In this document: piece after piece, positions 7,322 to 15,520 of the stretch | Layout of the letters: every line of letters begins with the position of its first letter | Numbering within the stretch: the first letter of the stretch is position 1 | Assembly: GCA_902585045.1 (NCBI GenBank) | Contig: CACICB010000002.1 | Span: 1 to 64,000, forward strand | Direction of reading: 5' to 3' | Length of the DNA stretch: 64,000 nucleotides | From: an uncultured Pelagibacteraceae bacterium | Lineage (GTDB): Bacteria > Pseudomonadota > Alphaproteobacteria > Pelagibacterales > Pelagibacteraceae | The notes under the pieces: generated by a model | What the model was told of the DNA's origin: nothing | The model's database searches: none | What the model saw: only the letters and a program-made list of their open reading frames with translations | Made by a program: the position numbers and the translations under genes

Positions 7322-8608
7322 TTATTCATCATCAATTCTTATTAATTTAGATTTTTTTTTAACATAAGATCTCCTATTAATTGTGCCTATTATCTTATTT
7401 AAATATTTATCTTTTGAGGGGTGTGTTATTATTATAATTGATGAAGAGCCTTTATTCTTATTTGGATCTTGTACTAATCTTTTTATAGAAACATTATTTT
7501 TTGAAAAAATATGAGTAATATTAGATAAAACTCCAGGCTTATCTATAACATTAAATCTAAAATACGCTGAAAAATCACGTTCTGATATTTGTTTAAAATT
7601 TAAATTTTTTCTTTCCTTATTTGAAATCGAAAAAGGAAATTTAACATTTCCTCTTAAAATAGATGAAATATCAGAGATTAATGCAGAAGTTGTAGCTGCT
7701 GGTCCAGCACCCTCCCCTTGAATTATGCTCTGGCCAACTGGAGCTCCGTCTATAATTACTGCATTTAGTACACCATCTATGCTTGCAACGTAAGAGCTCT
7801 CTTTAATTAAAGTTGGATGAACTCTTTGAAAAATATGCTTACCTATTAACTCTGCATAACCTAAAAGTTTAATTTTATAACCAAGTTTTTTTGCGTAACT
7901 TATATCGTCTTTATCTATATTCTTAATCCCCTCGACATGAATATTATTATTTAAAAATGAATTGAAACATAAAGAGGATAAAATTTTTAATTTAGCCGAA
8001 ACATCGTCCCCATTTAAGTCAGATGAAGGGTTTGACTCTGCATATCCTAATTTTTTCGCATTAAACAAAACATCATCAAAAGATTTATTTTCCTTATCCA
8101 TAGAGGAAAGTATATAATTTGATGTGCCATTAAAAATTCCATAAACTTTATTTATCTTATTAGCTATTAATCCTTCTTTTAAAGATCTAATAATGGGAAC
8201 TCCACCGCAAACAGATGCTTCAAATTCTAAATTTACTTTATTATTTTCTGCAATTTTAGCCAGTTGGTCGCCATATTTTGCAATTAAAGCTTTATTAGCA
8301 GTAACGACATGTTTTCCATTTTTTAAGGCTTTAAATACCAGCTTTTTGGCTGGCCCTTCTGCTCCACCGATTAGCTCAATTATTAGATCAACATTTTTAT
8401 TTTTTGTTGCATCTAAATAATTTTTTAACCAAATTTTGTTGCTAATTTTAAAACCCCTATTTCGATTTCTATTTTTTGCAGAAACGTAAATGACGTTAGG
8501 AATACAATTATTTTTCTTTGAAATTATTTTCTTATTTTTTTTTAAATATTTGAATAAATAACTTCCAATATTTCCTAGACCAATTATAGCTATATTCAAT
8601 TTTCTCAT
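7322..8608 (-). CDS. hom: Homoserine dehydrogenase
   Basis: This enzyme reduces aspartate semialdehyde to homoserine, the branch toward threonine and methionine. The N-terminal NAD(P) fold has GLGNIGS (10-16). The catalytic domain contains the family blocks GNIEGxFNGTSN-like YGIFNGTSNYIL and a conserved YAESNPSSDLNGDD. A C-terminal ACT domain (about 345-425, DKPGVLSNITHIF) indicates amino-acid feedback regulation. There is no fused aspartokinase, unlike enterobacterial ThrA. The 428 residues match the monofunctional alphaproteobacterial form. Confidence 0.95.
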   Translation of the reverse strand: MRKLNIAIIGLGNIGSYLFKYLKKNKKIISKKNNCIPNVIYVSAKNRNRNRGFKISNKIWLKNYLDATKNKNVDLIIELIGGAEGPAKKLVFKALKNGKHVVTANKALIAKYGDQLAKIAENNKVNLEFEASVCGGVPIIRSLKEGLIANKINKVYGIFNGTSNYILSSMDKENKSFDDVLFNAKKLGYAESNPSSDLNGDDVSAKLKILSSLCFNSFLNNNIHVEGIKNIDKDDISYAKKLGYKIKLLGYAELIGKHIFQRVHPTLIKESSYVASIDGVLNAVIIDGAPVGQSIIQGEGAGPAATTSALISDISSILRGNVKFPFSISNKERKNLNFKQISERDFSAYFRFNVIDKPGVLSNITHIFSKNNVSIKRLVQDPNKNKGSSSIIIITHPSKDKYLNKIIGTINRRSYVKKKSKLIRIDDE

Positions 8609-8612
8609 TACG

Positions 8613-9155
8613 TTATTGCCTTATTGTTATATCTGGAAAACTTCTTTTTTTTCCATCTTTAATGAGATATTTTGATATCTCATCAATAGTACATTCGTTC
8701 AAAATTTTACAAATATCTAATCTCTCTTTTTTTTTACTGTTTAATTTGTTTAAAATTTTTTTATTTTTATAATTCTTTTTAGAGTTTTTTTTATTTTCTT
8801 TAATTACCTTTTTTTGGGCAATTTTTTTATTATCTTTTTTTTTTTTAACAGTAGATATTATCTTTTTTCTTTCATTATCTGAAAGTTTTTTTATTTCTTT
8901 ATTAGTTTTTTCTTTCTTTCTAACAAGAATTTGTTTATTTTCTTGACTTGGTTCTCTTAGATTCAACTCAATCAAACTTGGTTCGTTTGTATCTCCTTTT
9001 TTTACAACCTTTACTTCAAGAGTTAGATTTTCCTCAAAGTATTGTCGAGCTTCGGTTTTGTTCACGCAAACGTGATCTCCGCAGATGAATACAGTTTTTG
9101 GTTTTGTACATGATACGGAAAGAAAAAAAACAAATAATAATATTATTTTTTTCAT
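8613..9155 (-). CDS. Unknown lysine-rich lipoprotein
   Basis: This 180-residue protein starts with a lipoprotein signal peptide ending LSVSC (Cys16 as the lipidation site). A compact block follows with Cys25 and Cys30 (FICGDHVCVNKTEARQYFEE). Then comes a long lysine/asparagine-rich, low-complexity stretch (about residues 80-145), and a short C-terminal segment with two more cysteines (CKILNEC). I do not know its function. The basic linker could bind peptidoglycan or nucleic acid, but that is a guess. Its start overlaps the argC stop by 4 bases. Confidence 0.75.
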   Translation of the reverse strand: MKKIILLFVFFLSVSCTKPKTVFICGDHVCVNKTEARQYFEENLTLEVKVVKKGDTNEPSLIELNLREPSQENKQILVRKKEKTNKEIKKLSDNERKKIISTVKKKKDNKKIAQKKVIKENKKNSKKNYKNKKILNKLNSKKKERLDICKILNECTIDEISKYLIKDGKKRSFPDITIRQ

Positions 9156-10189
9156 TTTAATCCATCTGTTTCTGAAAAATTATACAATAAGTTCATATTT
9201 TGTATCGCCTGACCAGAAGCTCCTTTAATTAAGTTATCAATAGCAGAAAATATGATTATCTTATTTTTAATTCTTGTTTGGCATACTGATATTTCACAAT
9301 TGTTAGTGTTTATTACATTTCCTGATCCTATTTCAGTATTTAACTTGTGAATTTTTATAAAAGGCGAGTCTTTATAATATTTTATCAATTCATCTCTAAT
9401 TTTTTTTAAAGATGTTTTTTTATTAATATCTAAATAAATAGTTGTTAAAATACCCCTAAATGTTGGAATTAAATGTGGATTAAAAGTGAATAATACTTTT
9501 TTCTTTGCCAATTTTAAAAATTCTTGATCAATTTCAACAATATGTCTATGATTTTTAGTACTATAAGCATAAGTTGAGTTATATAAATTCTTATGTTTAA
9601 ATTTTTTCTCTAAATTTTTACCTGCACCTGAATAACCGGATTTTGAGTCTATTGTAATATTATTAAATTTTATTAAGTTCTTTTTGATTAACGGTATTAG
9701 TGGAAGCTGAATCGATGTTGGATAACATCCCGGATTTGAAATAATTCTATAATTCTTAATATTATTTTTGTTGAATTCACTTATAGAATAAATCGAATAT
9801 TTTATTAAGTCTTTTGCTTTATGATTTATTTTATATGTTTCAATATACTTTTTATGATTAGTTATTCTGAAATCTGCAGATAAATCAATGAATTTTAAAT
9901 GGTCAAATTTATAAAAATATTTCTTTATTATCTTTTGTGCCCCTCCACTAGGTAATGATAAAAAAACAAGATCTATATTACTCCAATCAATCTTATTTAT
10001 CGATGATATCCTAGGTAATTTTTTTTTAATTCTCTTATCAAAAAAAGAAATTTTTTTACCTAAATTTTTTGTTGCACATAAATTTACTATTTGTATTTTA
10101 GAATGTTTTGATAATAAATATATCAAATCTAAACCGGTAAATCCTGTTGCCCCAATAACTGCAATATTTGTTTTATTTTTTCTAAACAT
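9152..10189 (-). CDS. argC: N-acetyl-gamma-glutamyl-phosphate reductase
   Basis: ArgC carries out the third step of arginine synthesis, reducing N-acetylglutamyl phosphate to the semialdehyde. It has the NADP motif GATGFTG (13-19), the active-site Cys155 in SNPGCYPTS, and the conserved PHLIPTFRG with its catalytic His region. At 345 residues it matches the long-form ArgC usual for alphaproteobacteria. It lies 43 bases after rpsI in the same direction, the usual alphaproteobacterial order rplM-rpsI-argC. Confidence 0.95.
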   Translation of the reverse strand: MFRKNKTNIAVIGATGFTGLDLIYLLSKHSKIQIVNLCATKNLGKKISFFDKRIKKKLPRISSINKIDWSNIDLVFLSLPSGGAQKIIKKYFYKFDHLKFIDLSADFRITNHKKYIETYKINHKAKDLIKYSIYSISEFNKNNIKNYRIISNPGCYPTSIQLPLIPLIKKNLIKFNNITIDSKSGYSGAGKNLEKKFKHKNLYNSTYAYSTKNHRHIVEIDQEFLKLAKKKVLFTFNPHLIPTFRGILTTIYLDINKKTSLKKIRDELIKYYKDSPFIKIHKLNTEIGSGNVINTNNCEISVCQTRIKNKIIIFSAIDNLIKGASGQAIQNMNLLYNFSETDGLK

Positions 10190-10232
10190 AATGACTTATA
10201 TCATTGTCTGAAAAATAATAAAATTTAAATGA

Positions 10233-10673
10233 TTATCTTTTAGAAAATTGGAAGCTTCTTCTTGCCTTTCTATGACCGTATTTTTTTCTTTCAACAACTC
10301 TCGAGTCTCTAGTGGTTAATTTGTCTTTTTTTAAGTTTTTCTTCAAAGTTTCATCATGAGCGATTAAGGCTTTGGAAATACCTAAGATTATTGCTCCTGC
10401 TTGTCCAGAAAGACCCCCGCCTTTCACGGAGCATTTAATATCATAATTCGCTGCGGCTTCAGTGATTTCCAATGGCCTCGTTACAATTATTTGATGAACT
10501 GGGCGCTTAAAATACTCGCTCATTTTTAAACCATTCACATGAATATTGCCTGAGCCCTTTTTTACCCATACTTTGGCTATAGATTGTTTTCTTCTACCTG
10601 TAGCGTATTTACTATCTTTAAAATCGAGTTTTATTTTTTTTGCTTTTTCACTGTTATTACTAATATTTTCCAT
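10233..10673 (-). CDS. rpsI: Small-subunit ribosomal protein uS9
   Basis: The protein carries the S9 core YATGRRKQSIAKVWV, NYDIKCSVKGGGLSGQAGA and the strongly basic C-terminal tail ending KARRSFQFSKR that reaches the P-site tRNA. It has 146 residues including an N-terminal extension. The ATG overlaps the rplM stop codon by one base (TAATG), indicating coupled translation. Confidence 0.97.
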   Translation of the reverse strand: MENISNNSEKAKKIKLDFKDSKYATGRRKQSIAKVWVKKGSGNIHVNGLKMSEYFKRPVHQIIVTRPLEITEAAANYDIKCSVKGGGLSGQAGAIILGISKALIAHDETLKKNLKKDKLTTRDSRVVERKKYGHRKARRSFQFSKR

Positions 10674-11131
10674 TATTTAATGATATTTCCTTTATTAAAA
10701 CTTTCAAAATTTATAGTCTTAGGATTTTGTATATCATGAGGATGTTTTTCACCGTTATAAATTTTTAGTTTAGTTAGTTGTTTTTTTGCTAATGGACCGC
10801 TCGGCATCATTCTTTTAACCGCTAGTTTTAATATCTCACTAGTTTTATTTTTTTCTTTTAATGTTTCAGGTGTAGAAGTTTTTATTCCTCCAGGGTGACC
10901 AGTGTGTCTATAATATTTCTTTTCTTTAAATTTTTTACCAGTAAAACGTATTTTCTCAATATTAGTAACAACAACGAAATCTCCGTTATCCATATGAGGA
11001 TTATAAGTTGATTTGTTTTTTCCTCTTAAAACTTTTGATATAAATGCAGCTAGTCTACCAACTACAGCATTTTCAGCATTAATTAGATACCAATTTTTTT
11101 TCAATTCTTTCTTTTTAATAAACGGCGTCAT
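10673..11131 (-). CDS. rplM: Large-subunit ribosomal protein uL13
   Basis: L13 is an early-assembly large-subunit protein. The 152-residue product shows WYLINAENAVVGRLA, YNPHMDNGDFVVV and HTGHPGGIK, all characteristic. The ATG at 11131 is preferred over an upstream in-frame TTG at 11152 because family members begin within a few residues of this position. It forms the rplM-rpsI pair. Confidence 0.96.
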   Translation of the reverse strand: MTPFIKKKELKKNWYLINAENAVVGRLAAFISKVLRGKNKSTYNPHMDNGDFVVVTNIEKIRFTGKKFKEKKYYRHTGHPGGIKTSTPETLKEKNKTSEILKLAVKRMMPSGPLAKKQLTKLKIYNGEKHPHDIQNPKTINFESFNKGNIIK

Positions 11132-11173
11132 AAATATGGGCGATAGATACAAAGAATAGTAAATAAAGTCAAT

Positions 11174-12199
11174 TTATTTTATATAAGAATAATAAAGATT
11201 TATAGCGGTAAAAACTAAAAGCACACTAGTTATTTGATGAGATGAAGCTAAATAAATATTTAATCCACTAGTTAAAGTAAGTATACCTAATATAATTTGA
11301 ATAATTAAAAAAATTAAAATTAGCAAAATCGATTTGTATAACTTTACAATACTAAATTTAAAAATAAAAAAAGAAAAAATCAAAATATATAATGTGATAA
11401 AATATGCTAAATTTCTATGATAAAATTGTATTAAAGAATGATTTTCAAAGTTTATCAAATTTTTAAAATTTGTGAAAATCAAATCATTTGGCAAGTAAGT
11501 ATAACCCATTAAAGGCCAGGTTTGATAAATTCTACCAGCATCAAGTCCAGAAACAAATGCTCCAATTATTATTTGTAAAAATACAAATAGAATTAAAAAA
11601 AGAAAAGGAATGGTAGATTTTGAAATAGAAAAAAATTTTAAATTTGTTTTATTTTTTAAATTCAATAATAACCAAAAAATGATTGATATAATAATAATTG
11701 CAATAGTTAAATGTAAGGACAGCCTATAATGACTTACTGTTACATCGTTTACTAAACCACTCTTGACCATATACCAACCTACCACGCCTTGAATTAGTAT
11801 TAATAATAAAATTGTGTAACATGGTATTAAAAAATTCTTTTCAATTTTCTTTCTAAAATGAAAATATATTAATGGTAAAAGATAAAAAACTCCAATTACT
11901 CTACCTAATATACGGTGAAAATATTCCCAAAAAAAAATAACTTTAAATTCTTGAAGAGTCATATCTGAATTTAAGATTTTATATTGAGGAATTTCTTTAT
12001 ATAAATTAAAATAATTATTCCAGGTATCGTTATTTAATGGCGGTAAAATGCCTTTAAATAGTTCCCACTCAGTAATTGATAAACCAGAGTCAGTAAGTCT
12101 TGTTAGGCCTCCTACAATTATAGTTGTAAAGACAAGAAATAATGTTCCTGTTAACCAATATTCAACTAAATTATTATTTTTTTTGTCGTGAGAGTACAT
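11174..12199 (-). CDS. ctaA: Heme A synthase (COX15/CtaA family)
   Basis: This integral membrane enzyme converts heme O to heme A for cytochrome c oxidase. The 341 residues contain about eight hydrophobic helices, the signature GGLTRLTDSGLSITEW near the N-terminus, an EYFHRILGR histidine motif, SHYRLSLHL, and late YHRNLAY and SSHQITS histidine segments expected for heme binding. It is typical type-2 (alphaproteobacterial/mitochondrial) COX15. Its start faces the small chorismate mutase gene. Confidence 0.95.
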   Translation of the reverse strand: MYSHDKKNNNLVEYWLTGTLFLVFTTIIVGGLTRLTDSGLSITEWELFKGILPPLNNDTWNNYFNLYKEIPQYKILNSDMTLQEFKVIFFWEYFHRILGRVIGVFYLLPLIYFHFRKKIEKNFLIPCYTILLLILIQGVVGWYMVKSGLVNDVTVSHYRLSLHLTIAIIIISIIFWLLLNLKNKTNLKFFSISKSTIPFLFLILFVFLQIIIGAFVSGLDAGRIYQTWPLMGYTYLPNDLIFTNFKNLINFENHSLIQFYHRNLAYFITLYILIFSFFIFKFSIVKLYKSILLILIFLIIQIILGILTLTSGLNIYLASSHQITSVLLVFTAINLYYSYIK

Positions 12200-12250
12200 A
12201 AAATTTAATATATATATATTTTTACAAATCTAAAATTGAATAATGTCGCT

Positions 12251-12532
12251 ATGATTAACAAAAATATTTTAAAAATTAGAAAAAAATTAGATAAACTTGA
12301 TAATCATTTTTTAAAATTAATTAAAAAAAGACAAAATTTAGTAGATCAGGTATTAAAGAATAAAAAATATAAAAAAGATATTATAGATAAAAAGCGAATT
12401 TTAGTAATAATTAAAAGTATAAGAAAAAAATCAGTCATAAAAAAAATAGATCCTAAAGTCACTAAAAGGATTTGGTCCTCTATGATAAAAGCTTTTATTG
12501 ACTATGAGCGAAGAAATTTTAGAAAAAAATAA
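12251..12532 (+). CDS. Small AroQ-type chorismate mutase
   Basis: This 93-residue, all-helical and very basic protein matches a monofunctional AroQ chorismate mutase, which converts chorismate to prephenate for phenylalanine and tyrosine. The pattern IRKKLDKLDNHFLKLIKKRQ corresponds to helix 1 with its catalytic Arg, and the second and third helices follow. The ATG at 12251 is preferred over a TTG at 12236. Its stop directly abuts the convergent rpmG stop with no intervening base. Confidence 0.7.
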   Translation: MINKNILKIRKKLDKLDNHFLKLIKKRQNLVDQVLKNKKYKKDIIDKKRILVIIKSIRKKSVIKKIDPKVTKRIWSSMIKAFIDYERRNFRKK

Positions 12533-12724
12533 TTACTTGCTGTGAGGTGGAAGTTTTTTCTCTACAAATATTTCGTGTTTTCTTGTATTTGGATTATATT
12601 TTTTTAATTTAAGCTTATCCTTAGCTTTTTCACCCTTTGTAGGTTTTTTTGCATAATAAATAAATTTACTATCAGGATTGCTTTCGGGAACTAATCTAAC
12701 TTTAATATGTGTTTTTTTTGCCAT
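12533..12724 (-). CDS. rpmG: Large-subunit ribosomal protein bL33
   Basis: The 63-residue product begins MAKKTHIKVRLVP and carries FIYYAKKPT and LKKYNPNTRKHEIFVEKK, matching the zinc-free (cysteine-less) L33 type usual in alphaproteobacteria. It overlaps the end of the MerR-type regulator gene by 23 bases in the same direction, so translation of the two is likely coupled. Confidence 0.93.
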   Translation of the reverse strand: MAKKTHIKVRLVPESNPDSKFIYYAKKPTKGEKAKDKLKLKKYNPNTRKHEIFVEKKLPPHSK

Positions 12725-13079
12725 ATATTTTTTTTATTTTTTTAACTTTATCAAAAATAATCTTACTTTTATCTTTTATATACTTTTTATGATATTCTTC
12801 ACTTAAACCATGTAATTCGTTGTAGTCAAGTTTTTTATTAGAACTTAAAACCTTTTTAGCACCTTCGATAGTCATGCCATAATCCTTAAGAAGTGTTTTA
12901 ATAAATTGTATTATCTTTACCTGTTCAGAGGAATAATATCTTCGGTTATTTATTAACTTTGGTCTAATCTGCTTAAACATTTTTTCCCAATATCTAATTG
13001 TATGATTTGATGTACCTTTTTTTGATTTTATTAAGCCCAATTTATTTGATAGTTCACTAATTGTAATTAATTTATCCAT
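12702..13079 (-). CDS. MerR-family transcriptional regulator (ihfA-linked type)
   Basis: A 125-residue MerR-type protein with an N-terminal winged helix-turn-helix: ISELSNKLGL, HTIRYWEK and a NNRRYYS wing. A short coiled-coil follows, with no recognisable ligand domain or cysteine cluster. A small MerR protein directly after ihfA is common in alphaproteobacteria; its ligand is unknown. The ATG at 13079 aligns with the HTH start and overlaps ihfA by 8 bases. Confidence 0.85.
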   Translation of the reverse strand: MDKLITISELSNKLGLIKSKKGTSNHTIRYWEKMFKQIRPKLINNRRYYSSEQVKIIQFIKTLLKDYGMTIEGAKKVLSSNKKLDYNELHGLSEEYHKKYIKDKSKIIFDKVKKIKKIYGKKNTY

Positions 13080-13368
13080 TAAATTCATTAAGAGCTTTTG
13101 ACAAATTTCTAGATACAACAAATCGAATAGATTTTCTTCTACTTATTATAAATTTTTCTTTAGTTTTAGGATTTCTTCCTAATCTCTCTTTTTTTTCAAT
13201 TAATTTAAATGTTCCAATATTTTTTAAAGTAAAGGAATTCTTCTTAATCATTTCAGTAAAAATTATAATCAAATCATTGACTATACTGCTTGATAACGAC
13301 ATTGGAAAACCCATTTTATCTTTTAAATCTTTTGCAAAATTAATTTTCGTAAGATTGTTATTTATCAT
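13072..13368 (-). CDS. ihfA: Integration host factor alpha subunit
   Basis: IHF bends DNA and shapes nucleoid, replication and promoter architecture. The 98-residue protein has the HU/IHF fold: FTLKNIGTFKL and the DNA-intercalating arm GRNPKT (64-69) with Pro at its tip. The product after plsX in alphaproteobacteria is usually IhfA, supporting alpha over beta or HU. It overlaps plsX by 11 bases, leaving no room for fabH, which normally separates them. Confidence 0.9.
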   Translation of the reverse strand: MINNNLTKINFAKDLKDKMGFPMSLSSSIVNDLIIIFTEMIKKNSFTLKNIGTFKLIEKKERLGRNPKTKEKFIISRRKSIRFVVSRNLSKALNEFNG

Positions 13369-14395
13369 GATTTAAATGATTAAGATTATTTTTTATTTGA
13401 TCTAATAAATTACCTTTAACTATTTTATAACATAAATCAATTGAATGATAAAAACCGATTGCATCTGTTCCTCCATGGCTTTTTACAACAGGTCCATTTA
13501 ATCCTAAAAAAATTGCACCATTATATTTTCTTGGGTCCAATCTATCTTTAAATTTTTTAAGTGCAAAGTATGAAAAGATTAATGAAATTTTAGTTAAAAT
13601 ATTTTCAGTAAGCGATTTCTTCAAATTATCAGTAATAAACTTAGCTGTACCTTCTGCTGTCTTTAAAGCTATATTTCCAGTAAAACCGTCAGTAACAATT
13701 ACATTAGAACTACCTTCCATGATTTTATTGCCCTCTAAATATCCCTTAAATATAAAATTATTATCATTACTTAAGGTGTTTAATTTTTTGTAGGCTTTTT
13801 TTAAAATTTCAGTTCCTTTTATTTCCTCTGAACCAACATTTAGAAGAGATACTAACGGTTTATCATTAGGATATAATGATTTATATAACGCGGAGCCCAG
13901 TTCCGCGAAGTCAACAAGATTATCTTCTGTACATTCAATATTGGCTCCAAGATCAAGCACAACATTCATTCCATTTTTATTTGGCCAAAGTCCAGCCAGT
14001 GCAGGTTTACTTAATTGACTCATCATTTTCAAAATCATTCTTGAAATTACCAACAAAACTCCTGTGTTACCTGCTGATAAACTAATATCAGCATCACCAT
14101 CAATTTGTGATTTGATACAGTTCCACATACTTGTATTTTTTGAATTTTTAACAGCTGTTAATGGTGTTTCGTCATCTGAAACTACTGAACTTGAATGGAT
14201 TATTTTTAAAAATTCTTTTGATAATGAAAATTTATCCAGTTCAAGATTAATTTTATCTTTATCACCATATAGATTTATAAAAAAATCATCGTTTTTAGTT
14301 TTTTCTTTTAAAAACAAAGATAGACCTTCTATAGTCTTATTCGGTGAATTGTCTCCGCCCATTGCATCAATTGCAATGGTAATTTTTTTTTTCAT
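13358..14395 (-). CDS. plsX: Phosphate acyltransferase PlsX
   Basis: PlsX makes acyl-phosphate from acyl-ACP, the donor that PlsY (encoded at 48.8 kb) uses to acylate glycerol-3-phosphate. The 345 residues show IAIDAMGGDNSP at the N-terminus, SAGNTGVLL, and VTDGFTGNIALKTAEG. It follows rpmF by 9 bases, the classic rpmF-plsX pairing. Confidence 0.96.
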   Translation of the reverse strand: MKKKITIAIDAMGGDNSPNKTIEGLSLFLKEKTKNDDFFINLYGDKDKINLELDKFSLSKEFLKIIHSSSVVSDDETPLTAVKNSKNTSMWNCIKSQIDGDADISLSAGNTGVLLVISRMILKMMSQLSKPALAGLWPNKNGMNVVLDLGANIECTEDNLVDFAELGSALYKSLYPNDKPLVSLLNVGSEEIKGTEILKKAYKKLNTLSNDNNFIFKGYLEGNKIMEGSSNVIVTDGFTGNIALKTAEGTAKFITDNLKKSLTENILTKISLIFSYFALKKFKDRLDPRKYNGAIFLGLNGPVVKSHGGTDAIGFYHSIDLCYKIVKGNLLDQIKNNLNHLNHDK

Positions 14396-14404
14396 AAATA
14401 CTTG

Positions 14405-14578
14405 CTAAATATCTAAGATTTTCTTTCCGTTATAATAGCCAGACTTAAGGTCTACATGATGAGAAAGTCTATATTCACCGCTTTTTTTATCTTCTACAAT
14501 ATTAATTGAAGAAAGCTTGTGATGAGATCTTCTCATTCTTTTTTTTGAAATTGAGGTCTTTCTTTTAGGTACAGCCAT
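14405..14578 (-). CDS. rpmF: Large-subunit ribosomal protein bL32
   Basis: A 57-codon frame begins [20 protein letters not shown], the hallmark of bacterial L32, and ends in a TAG stop at 14405. The ATG is at 14578. There are no zinc-ribbon cysteines, as in many alphaproteobacterial L32 proteins. It overlaps the end of the cytochrome bc1 chaperone gene by 14 bases and is followed by plsX. Confidence 0.95.
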   Translation of the reverse strand: MAVPKRKTSISKKRMRRSHHKLSSINIVEDKKSGEYRLSHHVDLKSGYYNGKKILDI

Positions 14579-15056
14579 AATCTTTAAAATTTATCGCTTC
14601 TCTTATCATATTTTCAAGAGATAATTCAAAACAAAATTTATAAAAATCATTTAAATATCTTTCAAAATCCATGTATTTTTCATAATCTTTATCTTTTAAT
14701 TGATTGAAATACTTAAAAATTAAGTTTTCATTCACTTTAAAGGAATCACTTACTTCATTATCAATTTTAAGCAATATATCATATAAAATTTTATTAAGAT
14801 CCTTCATTTTTTTGTTTACAGCAACATCTCCGTATCCAAGTTCTCTTAAATTATTTTCAATATTAAAAAATAAAGAGTCGTAAGATTTTTGATTAAATTT
14901 TTTTCCTTTCTTTTTAAAAATTATCATCATGATTGAAAAATGAATAAACATAAGATAAATCCTAGTTTCAAAAGTGTCATTCAAGCTTATTTTATTGTAA
15001 AAAAAAAGATTTCTAGATAATGTAAGCAGAGTATTATACAGTTCATTTTTATGCAT
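14565..15056 (-). CDS. Ubiquinol-cytochrome c chaperone family protein (CBP3/UQCC1-like)
   Basis: The helical 163-residue protein contains the family core [18 protein letters not shown], then [25 protein letters not shown], recognisable as the alphaproteobacterial relative of mitochondrial Cbp3, which assists assembly of cytochrome b in the bc1 complex. The location, divergent from bamE and upstream of rpmF-plsX, matches other alphaproteobacteria, where a DUF177 gene usually intervenes; none is present here. Its ATG shares the palindrome ATGCAT with the bamE ATG. Confidence 0.8.
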   Translation of the reverse strand: MHKNELYNTLLTLSRNLFFYNKISLNDTFETRIYLMFIHFSIMMIIFKKKGKKFNQKSYDSLFFNIENNLRELGYGDVAVNKKMKDLNKILYDILLKIDNEVSDSFKVNENLIFKYFNQLKDKDYEKYMDFERYLNDFYKFCFELSLENMIREAINFKDYGCT

Positions 15057-15515
15057 TTTAAAATAAAATTAAGTAAATTTGTTTATATTTTAGGTTTTTT
15101 CATTTTTTTTACTGGGTGTCAATTACAAGAACCGTATCAAAATCATGGAATTCTATTTCTAGAAAATCGATCTGCGAAACTTAAGATAGATATATCAAAT
15201 AAAAATGACGTTATTAAAAATATTGGGCATCCACATTCAAAATCAATTAGTGACGAAAATGAGTGGATTTTTATAGAGAGAACTCTCACTAAAGGTGAGT
15301 TTCATAAGTTGGGAAGAAATATTATTAAAGAAAGCAACATTTTGGTTCTCAAATTTAATAAGTATGGAATTTTAAAAGAAAAATTATTTTTAACAAAGGA
15401 CGATATTAATAAATTAGCTTTTTCAGATAAAGAAACATCAAATGAATTGTCCCAAAAAAGTTTTGTTCAAAAATTTTTAACGAGTTTGAGAGATAAAATG
15501 TATAAGAAAAAATAG
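15051..15515 (+). CDS. bamE: Outer-membrane assembly lipoprotein BamE (SmpA/OmlA)
   Basis: BamE is an accessory lipoprotein of the BAM complex that inserts outer-membrane proteins. The 154-residue product has a lipoprotein signal ending FFTGC (Cys23), then the small BamE domain with a G-H/P turn (IKNIGHPHSKS) and a WIFIERTLTKG strand. The C-terminus is charged. The gene ends 5 bases before the convergent hppA stop. Confidence 0.85.
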   Translation: MHFKIKLSKFVYILGFFIFFTGCQLQEPYQNHGILFLENRSAKLKIDISNKNDVIKNIGHPHSKSISDENEWIFIERTLTKGEFHKLGRNIIKESNILVLKFNKYGILKEKLFLTKDDINKLAFSDKETSNELSQKSFVQKFLTSLRDKMYKKK

Positions 15516-15520
15516 TTTAA

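Noticed and set aside
8700-8940. T-rich repetitive-looking stretch taken as a possible repeat array
   Set aside because: It is the lysine-rich coding region of the lipoprotein read on the other strand, without a regular repeat unit.
11132-11152. Upstream TTG start for rplM
   Set aside because: Adds seven residues not seen in L13 proteins; the ATG at 11131 fits the family.
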